Of a stretch of 64,000 nucleotides of DNA, positions 41,522 to 50,167 are shown piece by piece. The translations under genes and the position numbers were made by a program. Below the pieces are notes generated by a model. It was given only the letters and a program-made list of their open reading frames with translations, ran no database searches and was not told the origin of the DNA. Each line of letters starts with the position of its first letter. Positions within the stretch are counted from its first letter, which is position 1. Origin of the DNA: JAFCUW01 sp049898325 (GTDB lineage: Bacteria; Pseudomonadota; Gammaproteobacteria; Burkholderiales; Burkholderiaceae_D); the NCBI RefSeq assembly GCF_049898325.1, contig NZ_JAFCXL010000005.1, positions 124,001 to 188,000 of the forward strand, given 5' to 3'.

Positions 41522-42718
41522 ATGACTAAACAACTTCAAGACGCCTACATCGTCGCCGCCACCCGTACCCCGATCGGCAAGGCGCCACGCGGCATGTTCA
41601 AGACCACCCGCCCGGACGACCTGCTGGTGCGCGTGCTGCAAAGCGCGATGGCCCAGGCGCCCGGCCTCGACCCGGCCCTGATCACCGATGCCATCATCGG
41701 CTGCTCGTTCCCGGAAGCGGAGCAGGGTTTTAACATCGCCCGCATGGCCGTGCTGCTGGCCGGCCTGCCGAAAACCGTCGGCGGCGTCACCGTCAACCGT
41801 TACTGCGCGTCGGGCATCACCGCCATCGCCATGGCGGCCGACCGCATCCGCGTCGGTGAAGCCGACGTCATGATCGCCGGCGGCGTCGAGTCGATGTCGA
41901 TGGTGCCGATGATGGGCCACCACCCATCGATGAACATGAATATGTTCAGCGACGAGAACATCGGCATGGCCTACGGCATGGGCCTGACGGCGGAAAAAGT
42001 CGCCAGCCAGTGGAAAGTCTCGCGCGAAGCGCAGGACGCGTTCGCCGTCGAATCGCACCGCCGCGCCATCGCCGCCCAGCAGGCCGGCTTCTTCAGGGAT
42101 GAAACCACGCCCGTCGAGATCATCACGCGCACGCCCAACCTGGCCACCGGCCAGGTCGACATCGTCAGCCGCACGGTCGACACGGACGAAGGCGCGCGCG
42201 CCGATTCGACCCTCGAATCGCTGGGCCGACTCAAGCCCGTGTTCGCCGCCAAGGGCAGCGTCACCGCCGCCAACAGCTCGCAGATGTCCGATGGCGCCGG
42301 CGCCCTGATCCTGGTGTCGGAAAAAATCCTGCGCGAGCACAACCTGACCCCGCTGGCGAAATTCTCGTCCTTCGCCGTCAAGGGCGTGCCGCCGGAAATC
42401 ATGGGCATTGGTCCGAAGTTCGCCATTCCCGCCGCCTGCGCCGCCGCCGGCATCACCCAGGACCAGCTCGACTGGATCGAACTGAACGAAGCCTTCGCCG
42501 CCCAGGCGCTGGCCGTGATCGGCGACCTGGGGCTCGATCCGTCGAAGGTCAACCCGATGGGCGGCGCGATCGCGCTGGGCCATCCGCTGGGCGCCACCGG
42601 CGCCATCCGCGCCGCCACCGTCGTGCATGCGCTGCGCCGGAATAACCTCAAGTACGGCATGGTGACGATGTGCGTCGGCACCGGCATGGGCGCCGCCGGT
42701 ATCTTCGAACGGGTCTGA
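41522..42718 (+). CDS. fadA: Acetyl-CoA acyltransferase (3-ketoacyl-CoA thiolase)
   Basis: This 398-residue thiolase has the nucleophile Cys95 in NRYCASG, the active-site His in GGAIALGHPLG, and the second Cys in MCVGTGMGAAGIF. It cleaves 3-ketoacyl-CoA to acetyl-CoA and a shortened acyl-CoA. It follows the FadN-type fusion after 22 nt, preceded by an AGAGAGAAG sequence that may act as ribosome binding site. A strong terminator lies about 30 nt downstream, so the hydratase gene that follows may be expressed separately. Confidence 0.95.
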   Translation: MTKQLQDAYIVAATRTPIGKAPRGMFKTTRPDDLLVRVLQSAMAQAPGLDPALITDAIIGCSFPEAEQGFNIARMAVLLAGLPKTVGGVTVNRYCASGITAIAMAADRIRVGEADVMIAGGVESMSMVPMMGHHPSMNMNMFSDENIGMAYGMGLTAEKVASQWKVSREAQDAFAVESHRRAIAAQQAGFFRDETTPVEIITRTPNLATGQVDIVSRTVDTDEGARADSTLESLGRLKPVFAAKGSVTAANSSQMSDGAGALILVSEKILREHNLTPLAKFSSFAVKGVPPEIMGIGPKFAIPAACAAAGITQDQLDWIELNEAFAAQALAVIGDLGLDPSKVNPMGGAIALGHPLGATGAIRAATVVHALRRNNLKYGMVTMCVGTGMGAAGIFERV

Positions 42719-42746
42719 TCGCGCAGTAACTGCATGAGCCCGCAAG

Positions 42747-42785
42747 GCCGGGGCCAGTCCTGACACAGGCCTGGCCCCGTTTTTC
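42747..42785 (+). terminator. Terminator after fadA
   Basis: A perfect 9-bp stem, CGGGGCCAG (42749-42757) and CTGGCCCCG (42771-42779), is followed by five T. It separates the three-gene beta-oxidation unit from the downstream hydratase gene. Confidence 0.9.
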
Positions 42786-42819
42786 ATTGGCAATCACAAC
42801 AATAAATCACAGGAGCACC

Positions 42820-43596
42820 ATGGATATCTTGACCAGCAAGGCCGACGGCATCTTGACCATCGCCTTCAATCGCCCGGAACGCAAGAACGCCATCACCGGC
42901 GCCATGTACCAGACCATGGCCGACGCCCTGGTCGACGCCGACACCGACAACGCCGTGCGCGCCATCGTCTTTTTCGGCCGGCCGGAAATTTTCACGGCCG
43001 GCAACGACCTGGAAGACTTCCTCAAGAACGCCCCCGTCGGCGGCACGGCGGACGCTGCGCGTCCCGTCTACCAGTTCATGCGCGCACTGGCGGGCTCGTC
43101 GAAACCCGTCATCGCCGCCGTCTCCGGCGCCGCCATCGGCATCGGCACCACCATGCTGCTCCACTGCGACATGGTGTACGCGGCCGACAACGCCAAGTTC
43201 TGCATGCCTTTCGTGCAGCTGGGCCTGTGCCCGGAGTTTGCCTCGTCGGTGCTGTTCCCGGCCGTCGCCGGCTACCCGCGCGCGGCCGAAAAGCTGTTGC
43301 TGGGCGAGTCCTTCAGCGCCCAGGAAGCGTTCGAGATGGGCATGCTGTCCAAAGTGCTGCCGCTGGACGAACTGCAACCGTACGCGCTGCGCCAGGCGGC
43401 CAAGCTGGTCGCCCTGCCGGCCGCCTCGGTGCGCGCCACCAAGGCCCTGATGAAGCAGCCCAAGCAGGCCGGCATCGAGACGGCGATTGGCGCCGAAATC
43501 GAACTGTTCAGCGCCATGCTGCGCGCGCCCGAAGCGAAAGAAGCATTCACGGCGTTCTTCGAAAAAAGAAAGCCGGATTTTTCGAAGTTTGCCTGA
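42820..43596 (+). CDS. Enoyl-CoA hydratase/isomerase family protein
   Basis: This 258-residue crotonase-fold protein has FNRPERKNAITGAMYQTMADAL, the oxyanion-hole segment FGRPEIFTAGNDLEDFL, and AAVSGAAIGIGTTMLLHCDMVYAADNAKF. The Glu pair of a classical hydratase is not clear. The acidic residue after FAGNDL resembles isomerase or related crotonases, so the reaction could be hydration or isomerisation of acyl-CoA. AGGAG at 42811-42815 supports the ATG at 42820, rather than the upstream frame opening. It lies beyond the fadA terminator but in the same direction. Confidence 0.88.
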   Translation: MDILTSKADGILTIAFNRPERKNAITGAMYQTMADALVDADTDNAVRAIVFFGRPEIFTAGNDLEDFLKNAPVGGTADAARPVYQFMRALAGSSKPVIAAVSGAAIGIGTTMLLHCDMVYAADNAKFCMPFVQLGLCPEFASSVLFPAVAGYPRAAEKLLLGESFSAQEAFEMGMLSKVLPLDELQPYALRQAAKLVALPAASVRATKALMKQPKQAGIETAIGAEIELFSAMLRAPEAKEAFTAFFEKRKPDFSKFA

Positions 43597-43694
43597 GCGC
43601 CCGGGCGCCGATTGCACAGGCACTGTGCCTCAGCTTGAAAGCGCGGCGGGTAGTGTGAATGTTGATGTCCACATGCCTGCCGTGTCCGTTCTGA

Positions 43695-43706
43695 GCAAGC
43701 GCTTGC
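43695..43706. promoter_or_regulatory. Palindrome GCAAGCGCTTGC upstream of the M20 peptidase gene
   Basis: A 12-bp perfect palindrome with a central CG sits 156 nt upstream of the peptidase start. It resembles the operators of LacI-family regulators, which carry a central CG, but no such regulator is adjacent. It is the only site noted in the 265-nt gap. Confidence 0.3.
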
Positions 43707-43861
43707 AAAATTTCGCCTGCCGACCATCGGACCGCGTATTCTCGTTGCCGCAAGCTGCCCGCATGGCGACATGGACGTTTTCGGAAAAGTCATATTATTT
43801 TGCTATTTCCCTGCCTTATTCGGCCTATCATGCATGTTTCCTCTCTTCATTCAGGAGCATC

Positions 43862-45274
43862 ATGTCCTCGTTCGCCCGCGTCGCCGCTGTCCTGCTGACC
43901 CTGTCTGCCCTGCACGGCGAGCAGGCCCTTGCCCAGTCCCTGACCCCTGAGCAGCAGCAATTGCGCGCGGTCTACCAGGAACTTCTTGAGATCAACACCA
44001 CCAACTCCGCCGGCAGCTGCACCGTGGCCGCCCGGGCCATGGCCGCACGGCTGAAGGCGGGCGGTTTTGCCGACGCCGACATGCAACTGATCGTGCCGCC
44101 GGGCGGGCCGAACAAGGGCATGCTGGTGGCCCGCCTCAAGGGCAGCGGCGCGAAACGGCCGCTGCTGCTGCTGGCCCACCTCGATGTGATCGAAGCCAAG
44201 CGCGAGGACTGGACGCGCGATCCGTTCAAGCTGATCGAGGAAGACGGCTATTTCTATGCCCGCGGGGCGTTCGACAACAAGGCCCAGGGCGCGATCTTCG
44301 TGTCGAACATGATGACCTACAAGCGCAGCGGCTGGACACCGGCGCGCGACCTGATCCTGGCGCTGACCTGCGACGAGGAGACCATCCCTTCCGAATTTGA
44401 CGGCGTCGACTATCTGCTCAAGCATCACCGTCCCCTGATCGACGCGGAACTGGGCTTCGCCGAGGGCGGCTCCCTCGCGCAGACGCCGGACGGCAAGCTG
44501 ATCAGCCACGGCATCCAGGCAGGCGAGAAAATCTTCCAGAGCTATGCGCTGGAAGTGCGCAACAACGGGGGCCACAGCTCGCTGCCGGTGCCGGACAACG
44601 CGATCTACCGCCTGGCCGAGGGCTTGTCGCGCCTGGGCAAGTTCAGTTTCCCCTTCAAGCTGACGCCCACCGCGCGCAGTTATTTCGAACGCAGCGCCGA
44701 TGCCGTGGGCGGACCGATCGGCGCCGACATGAAGGCCATCCTCACGCCCGTGCCGGACGCGCAGGCCCTGGTGCGGCTGGCGCAGGTCAATGCCTTTTAC
44801 AATGCCAGCGTACGCACCACCTGCGTGACCACCATGGTCAATGCCGGCCACGCGACCAATGCCCTGCCGCAGCGCGCACAGGCAGTCGTCAACTGCCGCA
44901 TCCTGCCTGGTGAGCAACCCGAGGACGTACGCCAAACCCTGGTGCGGGTGCTGGCCGATGCGAACATCGCGGTCACGCCCATGGGCACGCCCGCAGTAGC
45001 GCCGGCGCCGCCGCTCAATCCTGAACTGATCAGTACGATGCAGGCCCTCAGCGAGAAGATGTGGCCAGGCGTGCCGGTGATCCCGACCATGGCGGTAGGC
45101 GCGACCGACGGACGCTTCCTCAATGGGGCCGGGATCTGGACGTATGGCGTGAGCGGCCTGCGCAAAGAGGCCAATGGCAGCGGCATCCACGGCCTCAACG
45201 AGAGGCTCAGCGTGAAGTCATTGTACGAAGGACAGCAATTCCTCGATGAACTGACCCGTGCCGTGGCCAGATAG
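43862..45274 (+). CDS. M20 family metallopeptidase, secreted
   Basis: This 470-residue protein begins with a signal peptide (residues 1-25, ending ALAQS). Zinc-ligand segments of M20 peptidases are seen: LLLLAHLDVIEAKREDW (His and Asp), GAFDNKAQGA (bridging Asp), CDEETIPS (catalytic and ligand Glu) and SGIHGLNE (last His). The fold includes a dimerisation domain around SSLPVPDNAIYRL. Relatives act on dipeptides, acyl amino acids or carnosine; the substrate here is unknown. The ATG at 43862 follows AGGAG and is preferred to the open frame further upstream. The 157 nt after it hold no gene. Confidence 0.88.
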   Translation: MSSFARVAAVLLTLSALHGEQALAQSLTPEQQQLRAVYQELLEINTTNSAGSCTVAARAMAARLKAGGFADADMQLIVPPGGPNKGMLVARLKGSGAKRPLLLLAHLDVIEAKREDWTRDPFKLIEEDGYFYARGAFDNKAQGAIFVSNMMTYKRSGWTPARDLILALTCDEETIPSEFDGVDYLLKHHRPLIDAELGFAEGGSLAQTPDGKLISHGIQAGEKIFQSYALEVRNNGGHSSLPVPDNAIYRLAEGLSRLGKFSFPFKLTPTARSYFERSADAVGGPIGADMKAILTPVPDAQALVRLAQVNAFYNASVRTTCVTTMVNAGHATNALPQRAQAVVNCRILPGEQPEDVRQTLVRVLADANIAVTPMGTPAVAPAPPLNPELISTMQALSEKMWPGVPVIPTMAVGATDGRFLNGAGIWTYGVSGLRKEANGSGIHGLNERLSVKSLYEGQQFLDELTRAVAR

Positions 45275-45431
45275 CGTCGTTCGAACAAGTCATCGCGCCG
45301 CGCGCGGCAAAGACCGGATGGCGCCCATGGGCGAGGCGAGCGCACGCGGCCAGGCGCGCTCGCCCGTGCGTACGCTAATTCGCCGCCGTCATCGTTTATG
45401 ATGCGACAACGACCACTCTTCGCGCGCGCCC

Positions 45432-46490
45432 ATGCACCAATACACTCTGCACCAAAAAACTTTCCTTGCCCTGCTGGTGCTCGTCACCATCGGCTTTTTC
45501 TGGGTACTGGCGCCGTTCGCGGGCGCCGTCTTCTGGGGCGTGGTGCTGGCCATCCTGTTCGCACCCGTGAACCGCTGGCTGTTGAAAAAAACCGGGCAAC
45601 GATCCAACCTGTCGGCCCTCACCACCCTGTTTCTGATCATCGTTATCGTCATCCTGCCGCTGTCGCTGGTGGCCGTCTCGCTGGTGAACCAGGCCGCCGG
45701 GGTGGTCGAGATGGTCAAATCGGGCGAATTGAGCGTGGGGATATTTTTCAAGCGCATCATGGAAGTGTTGCCGCAATGGGTGATCGGCCTGCTCGAGCGC
45801 TTTGAGCTCACCTCGCTGGTCACCATCGAGCAAAAAATCACGGCCGCCGCGTCTCAGGTGAGTCAGGTGGTGGCCCGGCAAGCGATCTACGTGGGCGGCT
45901 ACACCTTCGACTTCCTGGTCAGCCTGTTCATCATGCTCTACCTCGTGTATTTCCTGATCCGCGACGGCTACTCGCTGGCCGGCCGCATCAAGGGTGCCGT
46001 GCCGCTCAGCCGCAAATACAAGCAGCGCCTGTTCACCAATTTCACCACCGTGATCCGCGCCACCGTCAAGGGCAATGTGCTCGTCGCCATCGCCCAGGGC
46101 GCGCTGGGCGGCCTGGCCTTCTGGTTTCTCGGGGTGGAGGGGGCAGTGCTGTGGGGCACCCTGATGGCCTTCCTGTCGCTGCTGCCGGCGGTCGGTGCGG
46201 CCATCGTGTGGGCGCCCGTCGCCGTGTACTTCCTGGCCACGGGCGCCATCTGGCAGGGCGTCTCGCTGACCGTGTTCGGCGTGGTGGTGATCGGCCTGGT
46301 CGACAACCTGCTGCGCCCCCTGCTGGTGGGCAAGGACACCAAGATGCCCGATTACGTGGTGCTGCTCTCGACGGTGGGCGGGATGGCGCTGTTCGGCCTG
46401 AACGGCTTCGTCATCGGCCCCGTGGTGGCCGCCCTGTTCATCGCCTGCTGGGACCTGTTCGTGACGGCCGAGGAGTTTCACGAGGAGTAA
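45432..46490 (+). CDS. AI-2E family transporter
   Basis: This 352-residue membrane protein has seven or eight predicted helices and the AI-2E (PerM/YdiK) pattern: an N-terminal helix pair with FWVLAPFAGAVFWGVVLAILFAPVNRW, a large extramembrane segment in the middle, then GVEGAVLWGTLMAFLSLLPAVGAAIVWAPVA and LVDNLLRPLLVGKDTKMPDYVVLLSTVGG. Family members have been linked to autoinducer-2 export, Na/H antiport or sporulation, so the cargo is undefined. A possible -10 TATGAT lies at about 45397-45402 upstream. It converges on the MFS gene 3 nt away. Confidence 0.88.
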   Translation: MHQYTLHQKTFLALLVLVTIGFFWVLAPFAGAVFWGVVLAILFAPVNRWLLKKTGQRSNLSALTTLFLIIVIVILPLSLVAVSLVNQAAGVVEMVKSGELSVGIFFKRIMEVLPQWVIGLLERFELTSLVTIEQKITAAASQVSQVVARQAIYVGGYTFDFLVSLFIMLYLVYFLIRDGYSLAGRIKGAVPLSRKYKQRLFTNFTTVIRATVKGNVLVAIAQGALGGLAFWFLGVEGAVLWGTLMAFLSLLPAVGAAIVWAPVAVYFLATGAIWQGVSLTVFGVVVIGLVDNLLRPLLVGKDTKMPDYVVLLSTVGGMALFGLNGFVIGPVVAALFIACWDLFVTAEEFHEE

Positions 46491-46493
46491 GGC

Positions 46494-47738
46494 TTACGTG
46501 AGCGGCACGACGGCCTTCGCAGGGGAGATATGCGCCGGCCGCAGCCGCAACACCCAGAACGACGCGAACACGGCAAGCCCCGCGGCGACAAAGCCGTTGA
46601 CGCCGTAACCGGTGATGTGGCCGGCGCTGTCGGTGCTGAGGAACTGCCCGCCGATCCAGGCGCCCAGTCCCGTGCCCAGTTGCTGGATGGCCGAATTGAC
46701 GCTCAGAAAAGCGCCCCGTTGCGCGGGCGCGGGAATTGTCGTGAGCATCGCCTGCATGGGGATATTGCGTGCCGACATGGCCGTCATGAACAGCACGAAG
46801 CACAGCACGATCAGCGCCATCGGCAGGGGCACCAGGTGGGTCAGCAGCAGCGCCGGCACGATCGACCAGGCGACGGCGACGCGGAACATGAACAGGGCGC
46901 CGAAGCGGTCGGCCAGCCGTCCCAGCCAGCGCGCACTGAGCAGCGCGGCGGCGCCGCCGCCCAGGTACACCCAGCCCATCTCGACGGGCTGCACGCCCAG
47001 GTTGCCCACCAGCGCAGGGGCAATAAAAGGGATGATCATCATCGAGCCCAGCATGTTGATCCCCGATAGCAGGAAGGCATCGCGCTGGCGCCGCACCTTG
47101 AACAGGCCCAGCAGGTCCGGCACGATATCGCGCAGCGGTCGCACGCCCTGGGCGAGGTGGCCATCGAGTTGCGGCAACACCAGCGCCGTCGCGCACCAGA
47201 TCAGCACCGACATGGCGACGAGCAGGAAGAACGGCGCTGCCCAGTTGTAGTGCGCGCCCAGCACGATGCCTGCCGGCACCCCGGCCACGGCCGCCATGCC
47301 GAACGAGCTCATGACGATGCCGGTGGCGGCGCCGCGGCGCTGGGGCGGAATCACGTCGGCGATGATGGCCATGGTGATCGACGAGAGCACGCCGCCGGTC
47401 AGGCCGGCAAACGCGCGAGAAAGCAGCAGCACGTTAAAGGTGGGCGCCAGCGCGCAGGCCAGGTTCGACACGGTGAACAGGCAGAACATCGTCAACATCA
47501 GGCGCTTGCGCGAAAAACGGTCGATGTAGGTGGCCGCCAGCAGGCCGGACAGGCCGGCGCACCAGGCATACGCGGACACCGCCCCGGAAATGTCGCCCGG
47601 GCCCACCTGGAAGGCGCGCATCAGCTGGGGCGACAGGGGCATCATGACCATGAAATCCATGATGACGGTAAACTGCGTCAGCGCGAGCAGCCACAGCAGC
47701 ATGCGCTCGCGACGGGGGGCGAGGACAGTGGCCTGCAT
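46494..47738 (-). CDS. MFS transporter coupled to PadR regulator
   Basis: This 414-residue protein is a 12-helix major facilitator superfamily transporter. It has the motif A-like loop YIDRFSRKRLML and the second-half counterpart LADRFGALFMFR. The ATG at 47738 overlaps the PadR stop (TGATG), so the regulator and transporter are translationally coupled. A TTG at 47741 is an alternative start. Its cargo is not recognisable. If the His-rich PadR protein senses a metal, this could be the exporter it controls, but that is inference. Confidence 0.85.
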   Translation of the reverse strand: MQATVLAPRRERMLLWLLALTQFTVIMDFMVMMPLSPQLMRAFQVGPGDISGAVSAYAWCAGLSGLLAATYIDRFSRKRLMLTMFCLFTVSNLACALAPTFNVLLLSRAFAGLTGGVLSSITMAIIADVIPPQRRGAATGIVMSSFGMAAVAGVPAGIVLGAHYNWAAPFFLLVAMSVLIWCATALVLPQLDGHLAQGVRPLRDIVPDLLGLFKVRRQRDAFLLSGINMLGSMMIIPFIAPALVGNLGVQPVEMGWVYLGGGAAALLSARWLGRLADRFGALFMFRVAVAWSIVPALLLTHLVPLPMALIVLCFVLFMTAMSARNIPMQAMLTTIPAPAQRGAFLSVNSAIQQLGTGLGAWIGGQFLSTDSAGHITGYGVNGFVAAGLAVFASFWVLRLRPAHISPAKAVVPLT

Positions 47739-48283
47739 CAAACGATCTTGCCGATGGCGTCGGTGGCCTGCTGCAAGATGGCCTTGATCTGCGCGCGCCG
47801 TTCGGCGTCGTCCGGCCCGGCCCGGTAGTTTTCGATCACCGCCTGCTTGAGCGCGTGCAGCATGGCGCGCACATCGTCGCGCCCTTCGCCCGGCGTGTTC
47901 AGGCGTGCCAGCACGGCGTCGACGAGCTGGCGATTTTCTGCCAGGAAGGCGCGGCCCTCGTCGGTGATACCGTGCAGTTTCTTGTTGCCGTCCGGCGCAC
48001 TGTCGATGTGGCCCAGGTCGAGCAGCATCGCCAGCAGCGGGTAGATGGCGCCCGGGCTGGGGGCGTAGCCGCCCCCGGCCAGCGCCTCGATTTCCTTGAT
48101 CAGCTCGTAGCCATGGCGGGGCTTTTCGGCGATCAGGTGCAGCACGACAAACCGCATGGCGCCAGCGTCGAACATCTTGGGACCGCGGCCCGGACCGCGC
48201 CCGTGCCCGTGGTGGGGGCCGTGGTGCGGAGGGGCGCTGTGAAAACCGTGGTGGTGATGGTGGTGGTGGAATGGGGGAACCAT
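47738..48283 (-). CDS. PadR-family regulator with histidine-rich N-terminus (YqjI-like)
   Basis: This 181-residue protein has a striking N-terminus: seven consecutive His from residue 6, followed by more His and Gly/Arg (PPHHGPHHGHGRGPGRG). The winged-helix PadR domain follows with RFVVLHLIAEKPRHGYELIKEIEALAGG and YAPSPGAIYPLLAML. The layout matches E. coli YqjI, in which a metal-binding extension binds nickel and modulates repression. The ATG at 48283 follows AAGGAG on the minus strand. A perfect 12-bp dyad overlaps its -10 region, suggesting self-repression. It is coupled to the MFS gene. Confidence 0.9.
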   Translation of the reverse strand: MVPPFHHHHHHHGFHSAPPHHGPHHGHGRGPGRGPKMFDAGAMRFVVLHLIAEKPRHGYELIKEIEALAGGGYAPSPGAIYPLLAMLLDLGHIDSAPDGNKKLHGITDEGRAFLAENRQLVDAVLARLNTPGEGRDDVRAMLHALKQAVIENYRAGPDDAERRAQIKAILQQATDAIGKIV

Positions 48284-48293
48284 GTAAAACTCC

Positions 48294-48345
48294 TTAAGAT
48301 ATATCGTAGTGAGATATATCTTAACTTGTTTACGGGCGATTGCAA
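48294..48345 (-). promoter_or_regulatory. Promoter and perfect dyad operator of the PadR-MFS unit
   Basis: On the minus strand TTGCAA (48345-48340) and TAAGAT (48323-48318) are 16 nt apart. A perfect 12-bp inverted repeat, TTAAGATATATC (48294-48305) and GATATATCTTAA (48313-48324) with a 7-nt spacer, overlaps the -10 and runs to the ribosome binding site. AT-rich dyads of this kind are typical of PadR/YqjI operators. Confidence 0.8.
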
Positions 48346-48354
48346 GCGGTTTTT

Positions 48355-49677
48355 TCAGGCGTCGACGGGAGCGGCCATTGGCGCAGCCTTTTCTTCGGCA
48401 ATATGAAACGGGGCGTACCAGCAGGCCAGGAAGGAGGGAATGGTGGCGGCCATGACGAAGCCGAAATAGCCGACATACCCGAGGCGCTGTTCGAGGTGGC
48501 CGCTGATGACGCCGGTGACCAGGCCGCACAGGCCCATCAGGCCAGTGCCGAAGGCGTAATGGGTGGTCATGTACTTGCCGGGCGCCAGTTGCTGCATGAG
48601 GTAAATCATGAAGCCGACCGAGCCGAAGCCGAAGAAGAATTTTTCGATGACGACGCCGGCGCCGATCAGGAACAGGTCCTGCGGCCGCCAGATGCTCATC
48701 AGCAAAAAGGTGACGTTCGGGATGTTGACCGCGCAGCACAGCACGAACAGGGTGGCGCGCAGGCCGCGCCGCGCCACGTACCAGCCGCCCAGCAGCGAGC
48801 CGGCCAGCACCGCTGCCAGGCCGTAGGTGCCGTAGATCAGCCCCAGCAACTCGTTCGACAGCCCCAGCCCCCCTTGGGCGGCGCTGTCGACCATGAAGAA
48901 GGGGCCGATTTTCTCCAGGAAGCCGATACTGAGCCGGAACAGGAACGCAAAGGCGATCATGCGCCACACCTGGGGCTTCTGAAAAAACGTGATAAACGAA
49001 TCGCGCAGGATGCGCCCGGCCTCGCTCGCGCTGGCCGGCGTGCTGGGGGCGCGTGCGCCGGCCGGCATCACCTTCCAGTGCCAGGCCGCCATCACGATGC
49101 TCAATACGGCGACGATGGCGAACACCACGCGCCAGGCGTCGATCCAGTCGGGGCCAAACCGGCTGGCGTCGTGGCCGAACACGTGCACGTGCAGGTAGCC
49201 GCTCAGGTAGACCAGCCCGCCCGAGGCGACGATGGGGCCGATATTCCACGACAGGCTCTGGATGCCGCAGTACAGCGACTGGGTGCGCTGGTCGAGCGAG
49301 GTGACGTAGACGCCATCGCTGGCGATGTCCTGGGTGGCGCCGATGAAGGACATCAGCCAGAACAGGGGCATCAGTACTGCCATGTAGGCGGGCAGCGCCA
49401 TCGCCAGCGCCACGCCGGCAAAGCCCAGGCCGATCAATACCTGGGCGACCAGCACGAAAAATTTCTTGGTCCGGTACATCTCGACGAAGGGCGCGAACAG
49501 GGGCTTGATGGTGTAGGCCAGGATCAGCATGCTCGAGTACTGGGCGGCGCGGCCGTTGTCCATGCCCAGGTTCTTGAACATGATGGCCGTCACGCTGGTG
49601 AGCATGACGTAGCCCAGGGCCATGGTGAAATAGCCGCTGGGGACCCACAGCAGGGGCGAGCGCGCTTTAGTGGACAT
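48355..49677 (-). CDS. AmpG-like MFS transporter of the glucoside cluster
   Basis: This 440-residue transporter has 12 predicted helices and an AmpG-like pattern (PLFAPFVEMYRTKKFFVLVAQ near residues 59-79, SFIGATQDIASDGVYVTSL, and a large central loop around residues 175-225). AmpG-like members carry muropeptides or, in TonB/LacI sugar clusters of this type, sugars. Here the neighbours (GH1 glucosidase, glucokinase-like, TonB receptor) point to uptake of a glucoside or oligosaccharide. Its start overlaps the glucokinase-like gene by 11 nt. Confidence 0.85.
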   Translation of the reverse strand: MSTKARSPLLWVPSGYFTMALGYVMLTSVTAIMFKNLGMDNGRAAQYSSMLILAYTIKPLFAPFVEMYRTKKFFVLVAQVLIGLGFAGVALAMALPAYMAVLMPLFWLMSFIGATQDIASDGVYVTSLDQRTQSLYCGIQSLSWNIGPIVASGGLVYLSGYLHVHVFGHDASRFGPDWIDAWRVVFAIVAVLSIVMAAWHWKVMPAGARAPSTPASASEAGRILRDSFITFFQKPQVWRMIAFAFLFRLSIGFLEKIGPFFMVDSAAQGGLGLSNELLGLIYGTYGLAAVLAGSLLGGWYVARRGLRATLFVLCCAVNIPNVTFLLMSIWRPQDLFLIGAGVVIEKFFFGFGSVGFMIYLMQQLAPGKYMTTHYAFGTGLMGLCGLVTGVISGHLEQRLGYVGYFGFVMAATIPSFLACWYAPFHIAEEKAAPMAAPVDA

Positions 49678-50158
49678 GGCCGCTCCCGGCAGTGTGGCGC
49701 GGCGCCAGCGCCGCCGCCAGCATGGCCGCCGCGCCGTGCAGGGCGCTAATCGGCGCCGCCACCAGCCAGGTCAGGCCGGTCGCGCTGGCGCCGCTGCCGG
49801 CGCCGGCGGGGTCCGGCGCCGCGAAAAAATCGCTCACCACCAGCAGCGTGTCCAGTTCAAGCTTGACGCGCGCGGCGGCGATTGAATGCTCCCAGCGGTG
49901 GCGCGCGCTCGCCGGCGCGTCCGCCCGGCCGGCGCCGTCAATGGCGATGGCGATGACGGCGTGGTGAATGCGGCCGCGCTCGCGCTGCGCCACGCTGGCC
50001 AGGTAATCGGCGGCGGCGTCTTCAAACAGCCGGTAGTGCGCGCACGGCAGGGTGGCGACGTCGCCGATGCAGCCGGGCGCCGTCTCCAGCGCAAAGCGGG
50101 CGCGGGCGGCGCCGATGTCGGCCAGCAGGCGCGGGCCATCAAAATATGCAGCAGACAT
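49667..50158 (-). CDS. Truncated, degenerate glucokinase-like protein
   Basis: This 163-residue protein aligns by eye with the N-terminal part of bacterial glucokinase (Glk, about 320-340 residues). PRLLADIGAARARFALETAPG resembles the Glk PRLLADIGGTNARFAL region, and HSIAAARVKLELDTLLVVSDFFA matches the part around the catalytic Asp of NDF. But the ATP-binding GGTNARF has become GAARARF, the IAGPV segment is altered to IAIDGAGRA, and the whole C-terminal half is absent. The end is a low-complexity Ala-rich tail. It is thus either a decayed kinase or a regulatory relic. The frame is intact and it overlaps the MFS gene by 11 nt. Confidence 0.65.
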   Translation of the reverse strand: MSAAYFDGPRLLADIGAARARFALETAPGCIGDVATLPCAHYRLFEDAAADYLASVAQRERGRIHHAVIAIAIDGAGRADAPASARHRWEHSIAAARVKLELDTLLVVSDFFAAPDPAGAGSGASATGLTWLVAAPISALHGAAAMLAAALAPRHTAGSGHVH

Positions 50159-50167
50159 GCGGTGTCC

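Noticed and set aside
45310..45365. GC-rich inverted repeat (GGGCGAGGCG ... GCTCGCCC) between the M20 and AI-2E genes as a terminator
   Set aside because: Pairing is imperfect and no T run follows.
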